Program-made: the position numbers and the translations under genes
Shown: piece by piece, positions 1 through 7,204 of the stretch
How the letters are laid out: each line of letters opens with the position of its first letter
Position numbering within the stretch: the first letter of the stretch is position 1
Notes under the pieces: model-generated
What the model was told of the DNA's origin: nothing
The model's input: the letters and a program-made list of their open reading frames with translations, nothing else
The model's database searches: none
Source of the DNA: ZC4RG42 sp036676355
Lineage (GTDB): Bacteria > Pseudomonadota > Gammaproteobacteria > Burkholderiales > SG8-39
Reading direction: 5' to 3'
Assembly: GCA_036676355.1 (NCBI GenBank)
Contig: JAKFDA010000055.1
Coordinates: 1-64,000 of the forward strand
DNA length: 64,000 bases

Positions 1-52
1 CTGCTTGAATCGGTGGCGACGCTTGCCGCGCGACGCGAAATCGACGCCGACG

Positions 53-355
53 CTACTTGTTCTCCGGTTCAGGAAGCAGCGGACCCTGTATCGTGGTCAG
101 GAAGCGAACGATAGGCGGGACGTCGCTCGGTTCGCGCGCAACGGGTTCGCGCACGACGACATCGTCATCCTGAGGAAGTTGCGGGGTAGAGGCGGCGCCA
201 ATCAGCGTGTGCAGAAACGGTCGTGCCAGTCGCAGACGTAGCGGCCCGCTGTTGGTGTCGACGTCGAGAATCGTGGCGCCTCCGTCGGCAGAGGTCGCGC
301 ATCGAAGGATGCTCAGAACGACATGTTCGCGTACAGCCGGCGCAGATCGGTTCAT
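53..355 (-). CDS. hypothetical protein, about 100 residues
   Basis: A minus-strand reading frame read from an ATG at 355, with an AGGCGG ribosome-binding-like sequence about nine bases before it, to a stop near 53. The frame stays open further upstream to 607, but the extra N-terminus is basic and irregular, so I prefer the internal start. The product has an N-terminal half with hydrophobic stretches and a Pro/acidic tail ending PEPENK. I recognise no family. It is divergent from the kinase gene at 799. It could be a chance frame, since it lies at the window edge with no other support. Confidence 0.35.
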   Translation of the reverse strand: MNRSAPAVREHVVLSILRCATSADGGATILDVDTNSGPLRLRLARPFLHTLIGAASTPQLPQDDDVVVREPVAREPSDVPPIVRFLTTIQGPLLPEPENK

Positions 356-798
356 TTCAGGATACCGCCTAAAAAACCTTGCGAACTGGTCTTGCAAGAC
401 CGGTGCCCATTGCAATCCGCAGGCGCGTTTTTTGACGATGGCGTGCGAAAGTGTGCTGACCGGGACCGGGCGCTTTGCTATATTCCGCGACGTCCCGTGA
501 CGAAGCGCCGGGGAGGGCATCAGCTTCGTTCCAAGGGATTCAGATAACAAGACGTGGCTAACTGCCATATACAAATCCTTTCCAGTTCTGCGTGTTCTGC
601 GCCGCATCGAGTCGTCCGTAAGAAGTGCTTTTCTCCGGCAGCGACGGTTTGCGCGCGCAGCTTGTCGGATGTCGTAGTGAAGAACCAGAGCAATAAGTCA
701 CACGCAAGGCGGCTCCTGCGCGAGCCGGATTTTCAATCATCGTACGGATCGGGCAGGCAGGTCGGAGGAGGCGGGCGCACATCGAACGGCGGCCGACT
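356..798. other. 443-bp intergenic region
   Basis: No convincing gene. It separates the minus-strand frame ending at 53 from the kinase at 799 and would hold the promoters of both. Short open frames here overlap on both strands and show no recognisable protein features. I found no clear sigma-70 or sigma-54 promoter. Confidence 0.4.
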
Positions 799-3087
799 AT
801 GAGCGCCTCATACACCATCGGGGTGTGGGCCGAAGACCGCGCAACCACCGAAGAATTCCGTCGCATTCTGGTCGAATGCGGCTACCGTATCGTGGCGGTA
901 CCGCCGTCGGTCGAGGCATGGCGCGATGTTGATCTGCTGTTCACGGATGGCGCCGTCGCCACAAGGTACGCCACCGACATCGACGCGCTGAAACGCCAGC
1001 AGGTCGGCCGTTTCCTGCCGAGAGTGGTTGTTCTGCACACCGCGAGCGATAGCGCGCCGTGGTTGGATGCCGGCTTCGACGACGTGGTGTCTCTGCCGGC
1101 GCAGCGCAGCGAAGTGCTGGCGCGTTTACGTGTACTGCTGCGTCTGCGAGCGAATTCCATCGAGATAGACCGCCTCAGCGCCGCGCGCAATCACATGATC
1201 GTGGAATCCTCGATCGATGCTGTCATCGCGGTCGACCACGGCGGCTACATCGTCGATTTCAATCCGGCGGCGGAAAGTATGTTTCAGTATCCGCGCGAGG
1301 CGGTGCTCGGTAAACCGTTCCCGATGCTCGCGCAGGCCGATTTTCGTTCTCGCTATTTCGAAAGCTTCAGCCGTTATGTAGCCACGGGGCGAAGCAAGAT
1401 TGCCGGGCGACGCACCGAATTGCGCGCACTGCGATCGAGCGGCGAGCCCTTCCCCGCGGAACTCAGCCTTACGTGCATCGAAGGTCATGAAGCGCCGACT
1501 TTCTTCGCATTCGTGCGCGATCTGACCGAACAGAAGCGTGCCGAGCGCGATCTCGCGCATCTCGCCGCGATTGTTGAAAGCTCCGAGGAAGCGATCATCG
1601 GCCAAAGCCTCGACGGATTGATCACGACCTGGAACAAGGGTGCCGAAAATCTGTTCGGCTATACGGCGGAGGAGGCGATCGGAAGGCCGACCGACATGCT
1701 TCGTGCGCCTGAGCCGGCGCACGAAGATGCCGTGCAGCCGAGCAGCGTTGCACGCGGTCGCCGCCGTGTGGATTTCGATGTGGTGCGCATGCGCAAGGAC
1801 GGCACGCCCATCGATACGACGGTGCGTGTCTCGCCGATCCTTGCTCGCGATGGTTCAATCATCGGCGCATCGACCATTGCCTACGACATCAGTGCGCGCA
1901 AGCGCGAACGGATTGCCTTGCAGGAAAGCGAGGAACGTTATCGTTCGCTGGTCGCAGCGACGACTTCGATTGTCTGGACTACCGATGGCGGAGGACGCTT
2001 CGTCGAGCCGCAATCATCATGGCAAGCCTATACCGGCCAGCCGTGGCCCGACCATCGTGGATGGGGTTGGTCCGAGATGCTGCATCCAGCCGATCGCACG
2101 CGCATCTCGCAGCGCTGGGCCGGGGCCATCGTGGCGCGGCGCATTTTTGAGGATCAGTGTCGCCTGTGGCACGCGCAATCCGGCGCATATCGATATTCAT
2201 CGATGCGCGCAGTGCCGATTCAACGCGGCGACGGCTCGGTACGCGAGTGCATCGGTACCATCACCGACGTGGATGACGCCAAGCGAGCGGAAGAGGCGAT
2301 CCGCGCGATGAACCAGGAACTGGAACTGCGTGTGGCCGCGCGCACTGCCGATCTCGCCCAGGCAAACCGCGAACTGGAAGCCTTTTCCTATTCGGTGTCG
2401 CATGATCTGCGCGCGCCGCTGCGAGCGATCGGCGGTTTTACCGAGATCGTTATAGATGCCTACGGTGCAATGCTGGATGACGAAGGCAAGCGACTGATGC
2501 AACGCATTGTCAGCAACGTGCGCCGCATGGACGCGCTGGTGACCGATCTGCTGACGTTCTCGCGCATGAGTCGGGTTCCGGTGTCGAAGCGCACTATTGC
2601 ACCGGGGCAGATGGTGCAAGACATTGTCGATGAACTCGCCGCCGAACATGGCGGTAGACGTTTCGAGGTGCGCGTCGGCACGCTGCCGCCGTGTTCGGCC
2701 GATTCTTCCTTGTTGCGGCAAGTGTTCGTCAACCTGCTGTCCAATGCGTTCAAGTACACCAGTGGCCGCGATCCCGCGGTGATCCAGGTGGATTGCATCA
2801 CCGACGATGATCCGCTCAAGCCGCTCGTCTATGTGGTGCGCGATAACGGCGTAGGATTCGATATGCGTTTCGCCGGCAAATTGTTCCAGGTGTTCGAGCG
2901 CCTGCACAATCGTCACGATGTCGAAGGCACCGGCGTCGGGCTGGCGCTGGTGCGCCGCATTGTGGAGCGGCATGGCGGTTCGGTATGGGCGGAGTCAGCA
3001 CCCGACCGCGGTGCGAGTTTCTATTTCACGCTCGAACCTGACGCGACCGTTCAGCACGTCCCGGCACTGCGTCAACCGGCCGCCTGA
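799..3087 (+). CDS. multi-PAS sensor histidine kinase with degenerate N-terminal receiver domain
   Basis: A soluble 762-residue sensor kinase. Residues 1-115 resemble a receiver fold (a conserved-position Asp in LLFTDG), but the usual C-terminal Lys is replaced (VVSLPAQ), so it is probably a pseudo-receiver. Three PAS domains follow (about 130-250, 255-375, 380-500), then a coiled segment and a HisKA box with the phospho-acceptor His in SYSVSHDLRAPLR. The ATPase domain shows the N box (NLLSNAFKYT), G1 (DNGVGFD) and G2 (GTGVGLAL). There is no membrane segment, so it senses a cytoplasmic signal. The kinase core is of the bacteriophytochrome-like class and closely matches the one at 61240. A sigma-54 activator and two response regulators follow, so it may feed one of the regulators. 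Confidence 0.9.
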   Translation: MSASYTIGVWAEDRATTEEFRRILVECGYRIVAVPPSVEAWRDVDLLFTDGAVATRYATDIDALKRQQVGRFLPRVVVLHTASDSAPWLDAGFDDVVSLPAQRSEVLARLRVLLRLRANSIEIDRLSAARNHMIVESSIDAVIAVDHGGYIVDFNPAAESMFQYPREAVLGKPFPMLAQADFRSRYFESFSRYVATGRSKIAGRRTELRALRSSGEPFPAELSLTCIEGHEAPTFFAFVRDLTEQKRAERDLAHLAAIVESSEEAIIGQSLDGLITTWNKGAENLFGYTAEEAIGRPTDMLRAPEPAHEDAVQPSSVARGRRRVDFDVVRMRKDGTPIDTTVRVSPILARDGSIIGASTIAYDISARKRERIALQESEERYRSLVAATTSIVWTTDGGGRFVEPQSSWQAYTGQPWPDHRGWGWSEMLHPADRTRISQRWAGAIVARRIFEDQCRLWHAQSGAYRYSSMRAVPIQRGDGSVRECIGTITDVDDAKRAEEAIRAMNQELELRVAARTADLAQANRELEAFSYSVSHDLRAPLRAIGGFTEIVIDAYGAMLDDEGKRLMQRIVSNVRRMDALVTDLLTFSRMSRVPVSKRTIAPGQMVQDIVDELAAEHGGRRFEVRVGTLPPCSADSSLLRQVFVNLLSNAFKYTSGRDPAVIQVDCITDDDPLKPLVYVVRDNGVGFDMRFAGKLFQVFERLHNRHDVEGTGVGLALVRRIVERHGGSVWAESAPDRGASFYFTLEPDATVQHVPALRQPAA

Positions 3088-3267
3088 ACGGGCATTGCCG
3101 AATTCGCTTCGCCCTATTACGACGTAGGACGAATCCCACGCCGGGTTCCGGACTCGACCGATACAGCGATTTCCCTCTACCGCGTAGGCTTCACCAACAT
3201 ATGGGGAGCTTCCAATATCGGTCACGCCCGGGCAGCGCCCGGACGGGCCCGATTGTCGAGAGGGATT

Positions 3268-4332
3268 ATGAAACCGCTGATCCGCAACGAGGATAACGAC
3301 GTCCTATGCCGTCCCGCCGTCTTCAATGATTCGACGCTGACGGCATGCATGGACGGCAAACGCTTCGGTCTGATGTACGGGCGCTCGGTCGGAATGTGCG
3401 AGGTCTATACCCTGATCGACAAGGTCGCGCCGACGGACGCGACGGTGTTTGTGATGGGCGAAAGCGGTTGCGGAAAGGAGTTGGTGGCGCAGACCATTCA
3501 CCAGCTCAGTCCACGTGCGGAACGGCCGTTTGTCCCGGTCAACTGCGGAGCCATTCCGAAGAACCTGATCGAGGCGGAGTTGTTCGGGTTCGAGAAGGGC
3601 GCCTTCACGGGCGCTTCACGTGCGCATGCGGGCCTTTTTGAACGCGCCGACGGCGGCACGTTGTTCCTCGACGAAATAACCGAAATGGCGCCGGGAATGC
3701 AGGTGCGATTGCTGCGCGTGCTGGAAAGCGGTGCTTTCACACGAGTCAGCGGTGACACCGAAATCCACGTCAATGTGCGCATCGTCACCGCTACCAATCG
3801 CGATCCCGTCCAGGCCGTGGCCGACGGGCGGTTGCGCGAGGATTTGATGTATCGCCTGGCGGTATTCCCGATCGTCCTGCCGCCATTGCGTACGCGGGGA
3901 GACGATATTCTGCTGCTTGCAGAACAGTTCATCGCCGAGTTCAACGCCGACGCCGAGAGCGACAAATGTATGTCCGCCGAAGTCGCCGCGGAACTTGTCC
4001 GCCGGACATGGCCGGGCAATGTCCGTGAACTGAAAAACTGCCTGCAGCGGGCCTTCATTCTTGCCGACGACACGATCGGTCCGGACCATCTGGCGCAGCC
4101 CGATAACGTGCTCGACGGTGGCAGACACGATATCGGCGACCGCCTGGAGTTTGAGATCGGCATCTCCCTTGCAGAGATGGAGCGGCAGACGATCTTCGCC
4201 ACGCTTGACCATTGCAACGGCAACAAGAAACGCACCGCAGAGTTGCTCGGCGTGAGCTTGAAGACCCTCTATAACCGGCTTACCGAGTACGCCGCCGAGC
4301 AGCCAGCCGGCCTGGGGAGCGGCCATGCTTGA
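3268..4332 (+). CDS. sigma-54-dependent transcriptional activator without receiver domain (PspF-like architecture)
   Basis: A bacterial enhancer-binding protein of about 354 residues. The AAA+ domain starts near residue 40. Walker A is GESGCGKE, the sigma-54 contact loop is GAFTGA, Walker B is GGTLFLDEI, the second region of homology contains ATNRD, and the R-finger area is REDLMYRLAVFPI. The C-terminus is a Fis-type helix-turn-helix (KKRTAELLGVSLKTLYNRL). There is no N-terminal receiver, PAS or GAF domain, so control must come from a partner or from expression level. I chose the ATG at 3268 because GAGAGGGA lies just upstream; a TTG at 3253 is also in frame. It overlaps the next gene by eight bases. 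Several -24/-12 promoters lie downstream at 5.5-9.6 kb. Confidence 0.92.
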   Translation: MKPLIRNEDNDVLCRPAVFNDSTLTACMDGKRFGLMYGRSVGMCEVYTLIDKVAPTDATVFVMGESGCGKELVAQTIHQLSPRAERPFVPVNCGAIPKNLIEAELFGFEKGAFTGASRAHAGLFERADGGTLFLDEITEMAPGMQVRLLRVLESGAFTRVSGDTEIHVNVRIVTATNRDPVQAVADGRLREDLMYRLAVFPIVLPPLRTRGDDILLLAEQFIAEFNADAESDKCMSAEVAAELVRRTWPGNVRELKNCLQRAFILADDTIGPDHLAQPDNVLDGGRHDIGDRLEFEIGISLAEMERQTIFATLDHCNGNKKRTAELLGVSLKTLYNRLTEYAAEQPAGLGSGHA

Positions 4333-5035
4333 GGCTTTACACAGCGAAAGGTGGTTTCGCCACTCCATGCAGGGCACGCATACACCTCCGTATCCGACAT
4401 CCATTCGCATATTGATCGCGGACGATCACGCTATTGTTCGTGCCGGATTGAAGCAGTTCATCGCGGATGAACAGGACATGGAAGTCACGGGCGAAGCCGA
4501 GACGGGCGCGCAAACGGTCGAACTGGCCCGCAGCGGCGACTGGGATGTGGTGTTGCTCGATATCTCGATGCCGGACCGTAGCGGCGTCGATACGCTCAAG
4601 ACGCTGAAGCACGTCAAGCCGGATTTGCCGGTGCTGATTCTGTCCGGTTTCCCGGAAGGTCAATATGCGATCAATCTGCTGCGCGCCGGCGCGAGCGGCT
4701 ATCTGAACAAGGAAAGCGCACCGGCCGAACTGGTACGCGCCATTCGCACCGTCGTGTCGGGGCGCCGCTATGTCAGTGCCACGCTGGCGCAGATTCTCGC
4801 CGATGACATCAGCAGCGCCGCGAGCGACCGACCGGTGCACACGGGGCTCTCCGAGCGCGAATTCCAGATCTTCTGCAAGCTGGCCGCCGGACAGGCGGTT
4901 TCCAAAATTGCGGACGAGCTGTTTCTCTCTGTCAAAACGGTGAGTACCTACCGGACCCGAATTCTCGAGAAAATGAATATGAAGACGAACGCCGACCTGA
5001 CGTACTACGCGATCAAGAATCAACTGATCCAATAG
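4325..5035 (+). CDS. NarL/FixJ-family response regulator
   Basis: A two-domain DNA-binding response regulator. The receiver domain begins at RILIADDHAIVRAGL, has the phospho-acceptor Asp in VVLLDISMP, the Thr/Ser position in LILSGF and the Lys in YLNKES. The LuxR-type helix-turn-helix (LSEREFQIFCKLAAGQ, then IADELFLSVKTVSTYRTRI) occupies the last 65 residues. The start overlaps the end of the sigma-54 activator gene, suggesting translational coupling. An internal ATG at 4367 would remove a non-conserved 14-residue leader and may be the true start. Kinases encoded on either side (799 and the NarX-like one at 8605) are candidate partners; the HisKA_3 class of the latter usually pairs with NarL-type regulators. 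Confidence 0.93.
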   Translation: MLEALHSERWFRHSMQGTHTPPYPTSIRILIADDHAIVRAGLKQFIADEQDMEVTGEAETGAQTVELARSGDWDVVLLDISMPDRSGVDTLKTLKHVKPDLPVLILSGFPEGQYAINLLRAGASGYLNKESAPAELVRAIRTVVSGRRYVSATLAQILADDISSAASDRPVHTGLSEREFQIFCKLAAGQAVSKIADELFLSVKTVSTYRTRILEKMNMKTNADLTYYAIKNQLIQ

Positions 5036-5051
5036 CGCGCTTTCGCGCCTC

Positions 5052-5522
5052 TTGCTTTCCATGGAGTGCCACCCGATGGGGCTGCCTGTACGCGTGTTTC
5101 TCGTCGAGGACTCAACCATTATTCGGGAGCGGCTTTCCGAGTCGATTATTCAGGAGGGCCGCATCGAGATCGCCGGCTATGCGGATACGGAAACGGACGC
5201 GCTCCATGCGTTGCGAGAAAAAACCTTCGACGCGGTGGTGCTCGATCTGCAGCTGAAGCGCGGAAGCGGTCTCGCCGTGCTGAAGGCCATGCGAGCGAAC
5301 GATGCTGCGAAATCGCCGGTATTCATCGTATTCACCAACTACGACTTTCCTCACTATCGCGCCAAGAGCACAGAACTGGGCGCGGATTATTTTTTCGATA
5401 AGGCGCGCGAATACGATCGTGTGCGCGAAGTGCTGGAAGACATCGCCTGCGCGCGGGAAGGCACGCCGACCGCCGATGAGCCCGCTTTGGGGCGGGATCC
5501 CGGCGTGTCGCGAAACGGGTAG
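5052..5522 (+). CDS. single-domain response regulator (CheY-like)
   Basis: A stand-alone receiver of about 148-156 residues with no output domain. It has the acidic pair (VFLVEDST), the phospho-acceptor Asp in VVLDLQL, the Thr in IVFTNYD and the Lys in FFDKA. The C-terminal 25 residues are an unstructured tail. The ATG at 5076 (MGLPVRVFL) is probably the true start. It sits 16 bases after the NarL-type gene, so the two are likely co-transcribed. As there is no output domain, it probably acts by phosphotransfer or protein contact. A partner for the receiver-less sigma-54 activator is an attractive but unproven idea. Confidence 0.88.
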   Translation: MLSMECHPMGLPVRVFLVEDSTIIRERLSESIIQEGRIEIAGYADTETDALHALREKTFDAVVLDLQLKRGSGLAVLKAMRANDAAKSPVFIVFTNYDFPHYRAKSTELGADYFFDKAREYDRVREVLEDIACAREGTPTADEPALGRDPGVSRNG

Positions 5523-5549
5523 AAACCAAGTCCGTTCAGGCGATTTTGA

Positions 5550-5564
5550 TGGCACGCAAGTTGC
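5550..5564 (+). promoter_or_regulatory. sigma-54 (-24/-12) promoter for the entericidin-like gene
   Basis: TGGCACGCAAGTTGC matches the RpoN consensus TGGCACG-N4-TTGC at every fixed position, with the required GG-N10-GC spacing. It lies 64 bases before the ATG at 5629. This is the strongest of four such sites in the region. Confidence 0.8.
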
Positions 5565-5628
5565 AGTGAAGTCATTGAAACGCCAATTGCGTTTGCTCAT
5601 GTCCCACGTTAATCAAGGAGATGGAACC

Positions 5629-5760
5629 ATGCTGAAAATCGTAGCGGCTTTATTGATCGCGTCTTTCGCGCTGACAGCTTGCAACACCATGGAAGGTGCC
5701 GGCGAGGACATCCAGAGAGGCGGTGAAAAGCTGGAAAACGCGGCAGACCGTAACAAGTAA
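5629..5760 (+). CDS. entericidin-family small lipoprotein
   Basis: A 43-residue protein. It has a short signal peptide ending in a lipobox (SFALTAC), after which comes the acidic, amphipathic NTMEGAGEDIQRGGEKLENA segment typical of entericidin A/B. It would be lipid-anchored in the envelope. The family is linked to stationary-phase and osmotic stress. AAGGAG lies eight bases before the ATG. It stands alone behind a consensus sigma-54 promoter, whereas the enteric entericidin B gene is known for RpoS control. Confidence 0.88.
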   Translation: MLKIVAALLIASFALTACNTMEGAGEDIQRGGEKLENAADRNK

Positions 5761-5819
5761 CGCCGCCGCCTTTTTTCCGGGTTGTGCGTCATAAATCCGG
5801 TTGATATAGGAACTTCAAA

Positions 5820-5834
5820 GGGCACGCGGATTGC
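5820..5834 (+). promoter_or_regulatory. probable sigma-54 promoter for the first DUF1328 gene
   Basis: GGGCACGCGGATTGC differs from TGGCACG-N4-TTGC only at the first base and keeps GG-N10-GC. It lies 71 bases before the ATG at 5906. Confidence 0.68.
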
Positions 5835-5905
5835 GGACACCTACGTGTGGGGCTGCGTGTGCATCGGTTGAAGGGCGCAAGCCCGATCAACGAAAGGAGC
5901 GACTC

Positions 5906-6067
5906 ATGCTGAATTGGGCGATCGCATTTTTCATCATCGCTATCATCGCCGCGATATTCGGGTTCGGCGGCATCGCTGCCGGAGCCGCGGAAATCGCGAA
6001 GATCCTGTTCTTCGTTTTTCTGGTGCTGTTTCTGGTTTCCCTCATCACCGGACTGCTACGAAGATAA
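5906..6067 (+). CDS. DUF1328 (YtjA-family) small membrane protein, copy 1
   Basis: A 53-residue protein made of two hydrophobic segments: LNWAIAFFIIAIIAAIFGF, then the conserved GGIAAGAAEIAKILFF turn and a second membrane helix ending LLRR. This is the DUF1328 signature. Its function is unknown; members often occur with CsbD and other stress genes. AAAGGAG precedes the ATG. A paralogue lies at 8718. Confidence 0.92.
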   Translation: MLNWAIAFFIIAIIAAIFGFGGIAAGAAEIAKILFFVFLVLFLVSLITGLLRR

Positions 6068-6084
6068 CGTATGTGATCAGGACA

Positions 6085-6125
6085 AAGCGGCCGTCTTCTT
6101 ACCCGAGCGGCCGTTTTGCTTTTTT
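6085..6125 (+). terminator. possible terminator after DUF1328 copy 1
   Basis: Two CGGCCG hexamers at 6088 and 6108 can pair around a 14-base loop. They are followed by TTTTGCTTTTTT. The stem is short, so this is tentative. Confidence 0.4.
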
Positions 6126-6205
6126 CAAAGCGGCAAAGCATATCCGCTTTTTCAACGACGTATTCGCGCATTCAGACGGATCTTAAATCTCACCGTCGCA
6201 AGAGC

Positions 6206-6220
6206 CGGCATGCCGGTTGC
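6206..6220 (+). promoter_or_regulatory. probable sigma-54 promoter for the CsbD-like gene
   Basis: CGGCATGCCGGTTGC keeps GGCA, the G at position 7, TTGC and the GG-N10-GC spacing. It lies 57 bases before the ATG at 6278. Confidence 0.58.
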
Positions 6221-6277
6221 GAACAGATTAGCGTGCGGTTCCGAATAAGGGAGCCGGCCAACCATAAAGGAGCAGTC

Positions 6278-6499
6278 ATGAATCGAGATCGCCTGGAAGG
6301 CAACTGGAAACAGTTGCGTGGAAAAGTAAAGGAGCAATGGGGCAAGCTCACCGACGATCAGCTCGACCTGATCGAAGGTAAGCGCGAGCAGTTAAGCGGA
6401 AAGATTCAGGAAGCGTACGGCATTTCCAAAGACGAGGCCGAACGCCAACTCAGCGACTGGGAACGTACGCACGTCGATTCCGATCGACCTGGAATTTAG
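6278..6499 (+). CDS. CsbD-family stress-response protein
   Basis: A 73-residue soluble, highly charged protein starting MNRDRLEGNWKQLRGKVKEQ, the CsbD hallmark, with the GKLTDDQLDLIEGKREQLSG repeat after it. CsbD proteins are general-stress proteins of unknown mechanism (controlled by sigma-B in Bacillus). AAAGGAG lies eight bases before the ATG. It lies between the DUF1328 and Cys-repeat genes, behind its own sigma-54-like site. Confidence 0.93.
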   Translation: MNRDRLEGNWKQLRGKVKEQWGKLTDDQLDLIEGKREQLSGKIQEAYGISKDEAERQLSDWERTHVDSDRPGI

Positions 6500-6510
6500 C
6501 CTTTCATCCG

Positions 6511-6644
6511 AGGAAGCTCTGATTAAGGTTGTTTGATCGAGGCGATCGCCAGTTCGTTTCGCTTAAGCGATTGATTGCTTTGTCCTCGCTCGCAACAGCT
6601 TGGCGCACTCGCAACCATCCTCTGCACTTAATCGGACATTCCCT
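6511..6644 (-). mobile_element. MITE-like repeat, copy A (~134 bp)
   Basis: On the minus strand this matches the elements at 16507 and 40314 along nearly its whole length, including a core reading roughly GGATGGTCGCGAGTGCGC. One end reads AGGAAGCTCTGATTAAGG. The reverse complement of the other end reads AGGGAATGTCCGATTAAG, so the ends form imperfect terminal inverted repeats. It has no coding capacity and fills the gap between the CsbD gene and the next gene. Confidence 0.75.
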
Positions 6645-6662
6645 AATCACAAAGGAGAAATC

Positions 6663-7136
6663 ATGATGAAACTAAAACTCGTCGTTATGACCGTCGCACT
6701 GGGCTTCGCAGCGAATGTCGCTGCCGCCGATAACGCCATGAGCAAAGATCAGTACAAGGCGGAGGAAGATCGTATCGAAGCGCAATACGAGCAGGCAAAA
6801 CAAAGCTGTGACGCCATGAGCGGCAATCAGAAGGACGTCTGCATGAAAGAAGCCAAGGGCAAAGAGAAGGTGGCCAAGGCGGAACTCGAAGCGAAGCAGA
6901 AGAATACCGATAAGGCGCGTCGTGATGCGGCGATGGCAAAGGTTGACGCCGAGTACGATGTTGCCAAGGAAAAATGCGACGACGCCAGCGGCAATGCGAA
7001 GGATGCATGCCTGAAGGAAGCACGCTCCACTCATCAATCGGCGCGCTCCGACGTGCTTGGCAAAATGTCGCCGGCAGCCCGTTCCGGCGCGATCGGTAGT
7101 CGTGGCGCGACGAGTGATCGCGGTGCTACGCAATAG
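6663..7136 (+). CDS. periplasmic Cys-motif repeat protein, unknown function
   Basis: A 157-residue protein with a clear signal peptide (MMKLKLVVMTVALGFAANVAAA). The mature part is Lys/Glu/Ala-rich and likely helical or coiled. It contains two copies of a unit with spacing C-x10-C: CDAMSGNQKDVC (Cys49/Cys60) and CDDASGNAKDAC (Cys105/Cys116), exactly 56 residues apart. The C-terminus is Gly/Ser/Arg-rich. The paired cysteines suggest helical-hairpin disulfides. I do not recognise a functional family. An ATG at 6663 with AAAGGAGAA is the start; the longer frame from 6600 reads back through the MITE-like repeat. A strong terminator follows. Confidence 0.85.
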   Translation: MMKLKLVVMTVALGFAANVAAADNAMSKDQYKAEEDRIEAQYEQAKQSCDAMSGNQKDVCMKEAKGKEKVAKAELEAKQKNTDKARRDAAMAKVDAEYDVAKEKCDDASGNAKDACLKEARSTHQSARSDVLGKMSPAARSGAIGSRGATSDRGATQ

Positions 7137-7167
7137 CTAAGACGGCAATTGCTGTAACGTAGTCAGC

Positions 7168-7201
7168 GGCGGCGCTCGATCTGATCGGGCGCCGCCTTTT
7201 T
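7168..7201. terminator. rho-independent terminator between convergent genes
   Basis: GGCGGCGC (7168-7175) pairs perfectly with GCGCCGCC (7189-7196) around a 13-base loop, followed by TTTTT. It sits between the Cys-repeat gene and the minus-strand kinase. Confidence 0.85.
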
Positions 7202-7204
7202 CGT

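Noticed and set aside
6600..6640. Sigma-54 site before the Cys-repeat gene (TGGCGCACTCGCAAC)
   Set aside because: It lacks GC at the -12 position with N10 spacing and lies within the MITE-like repeat.
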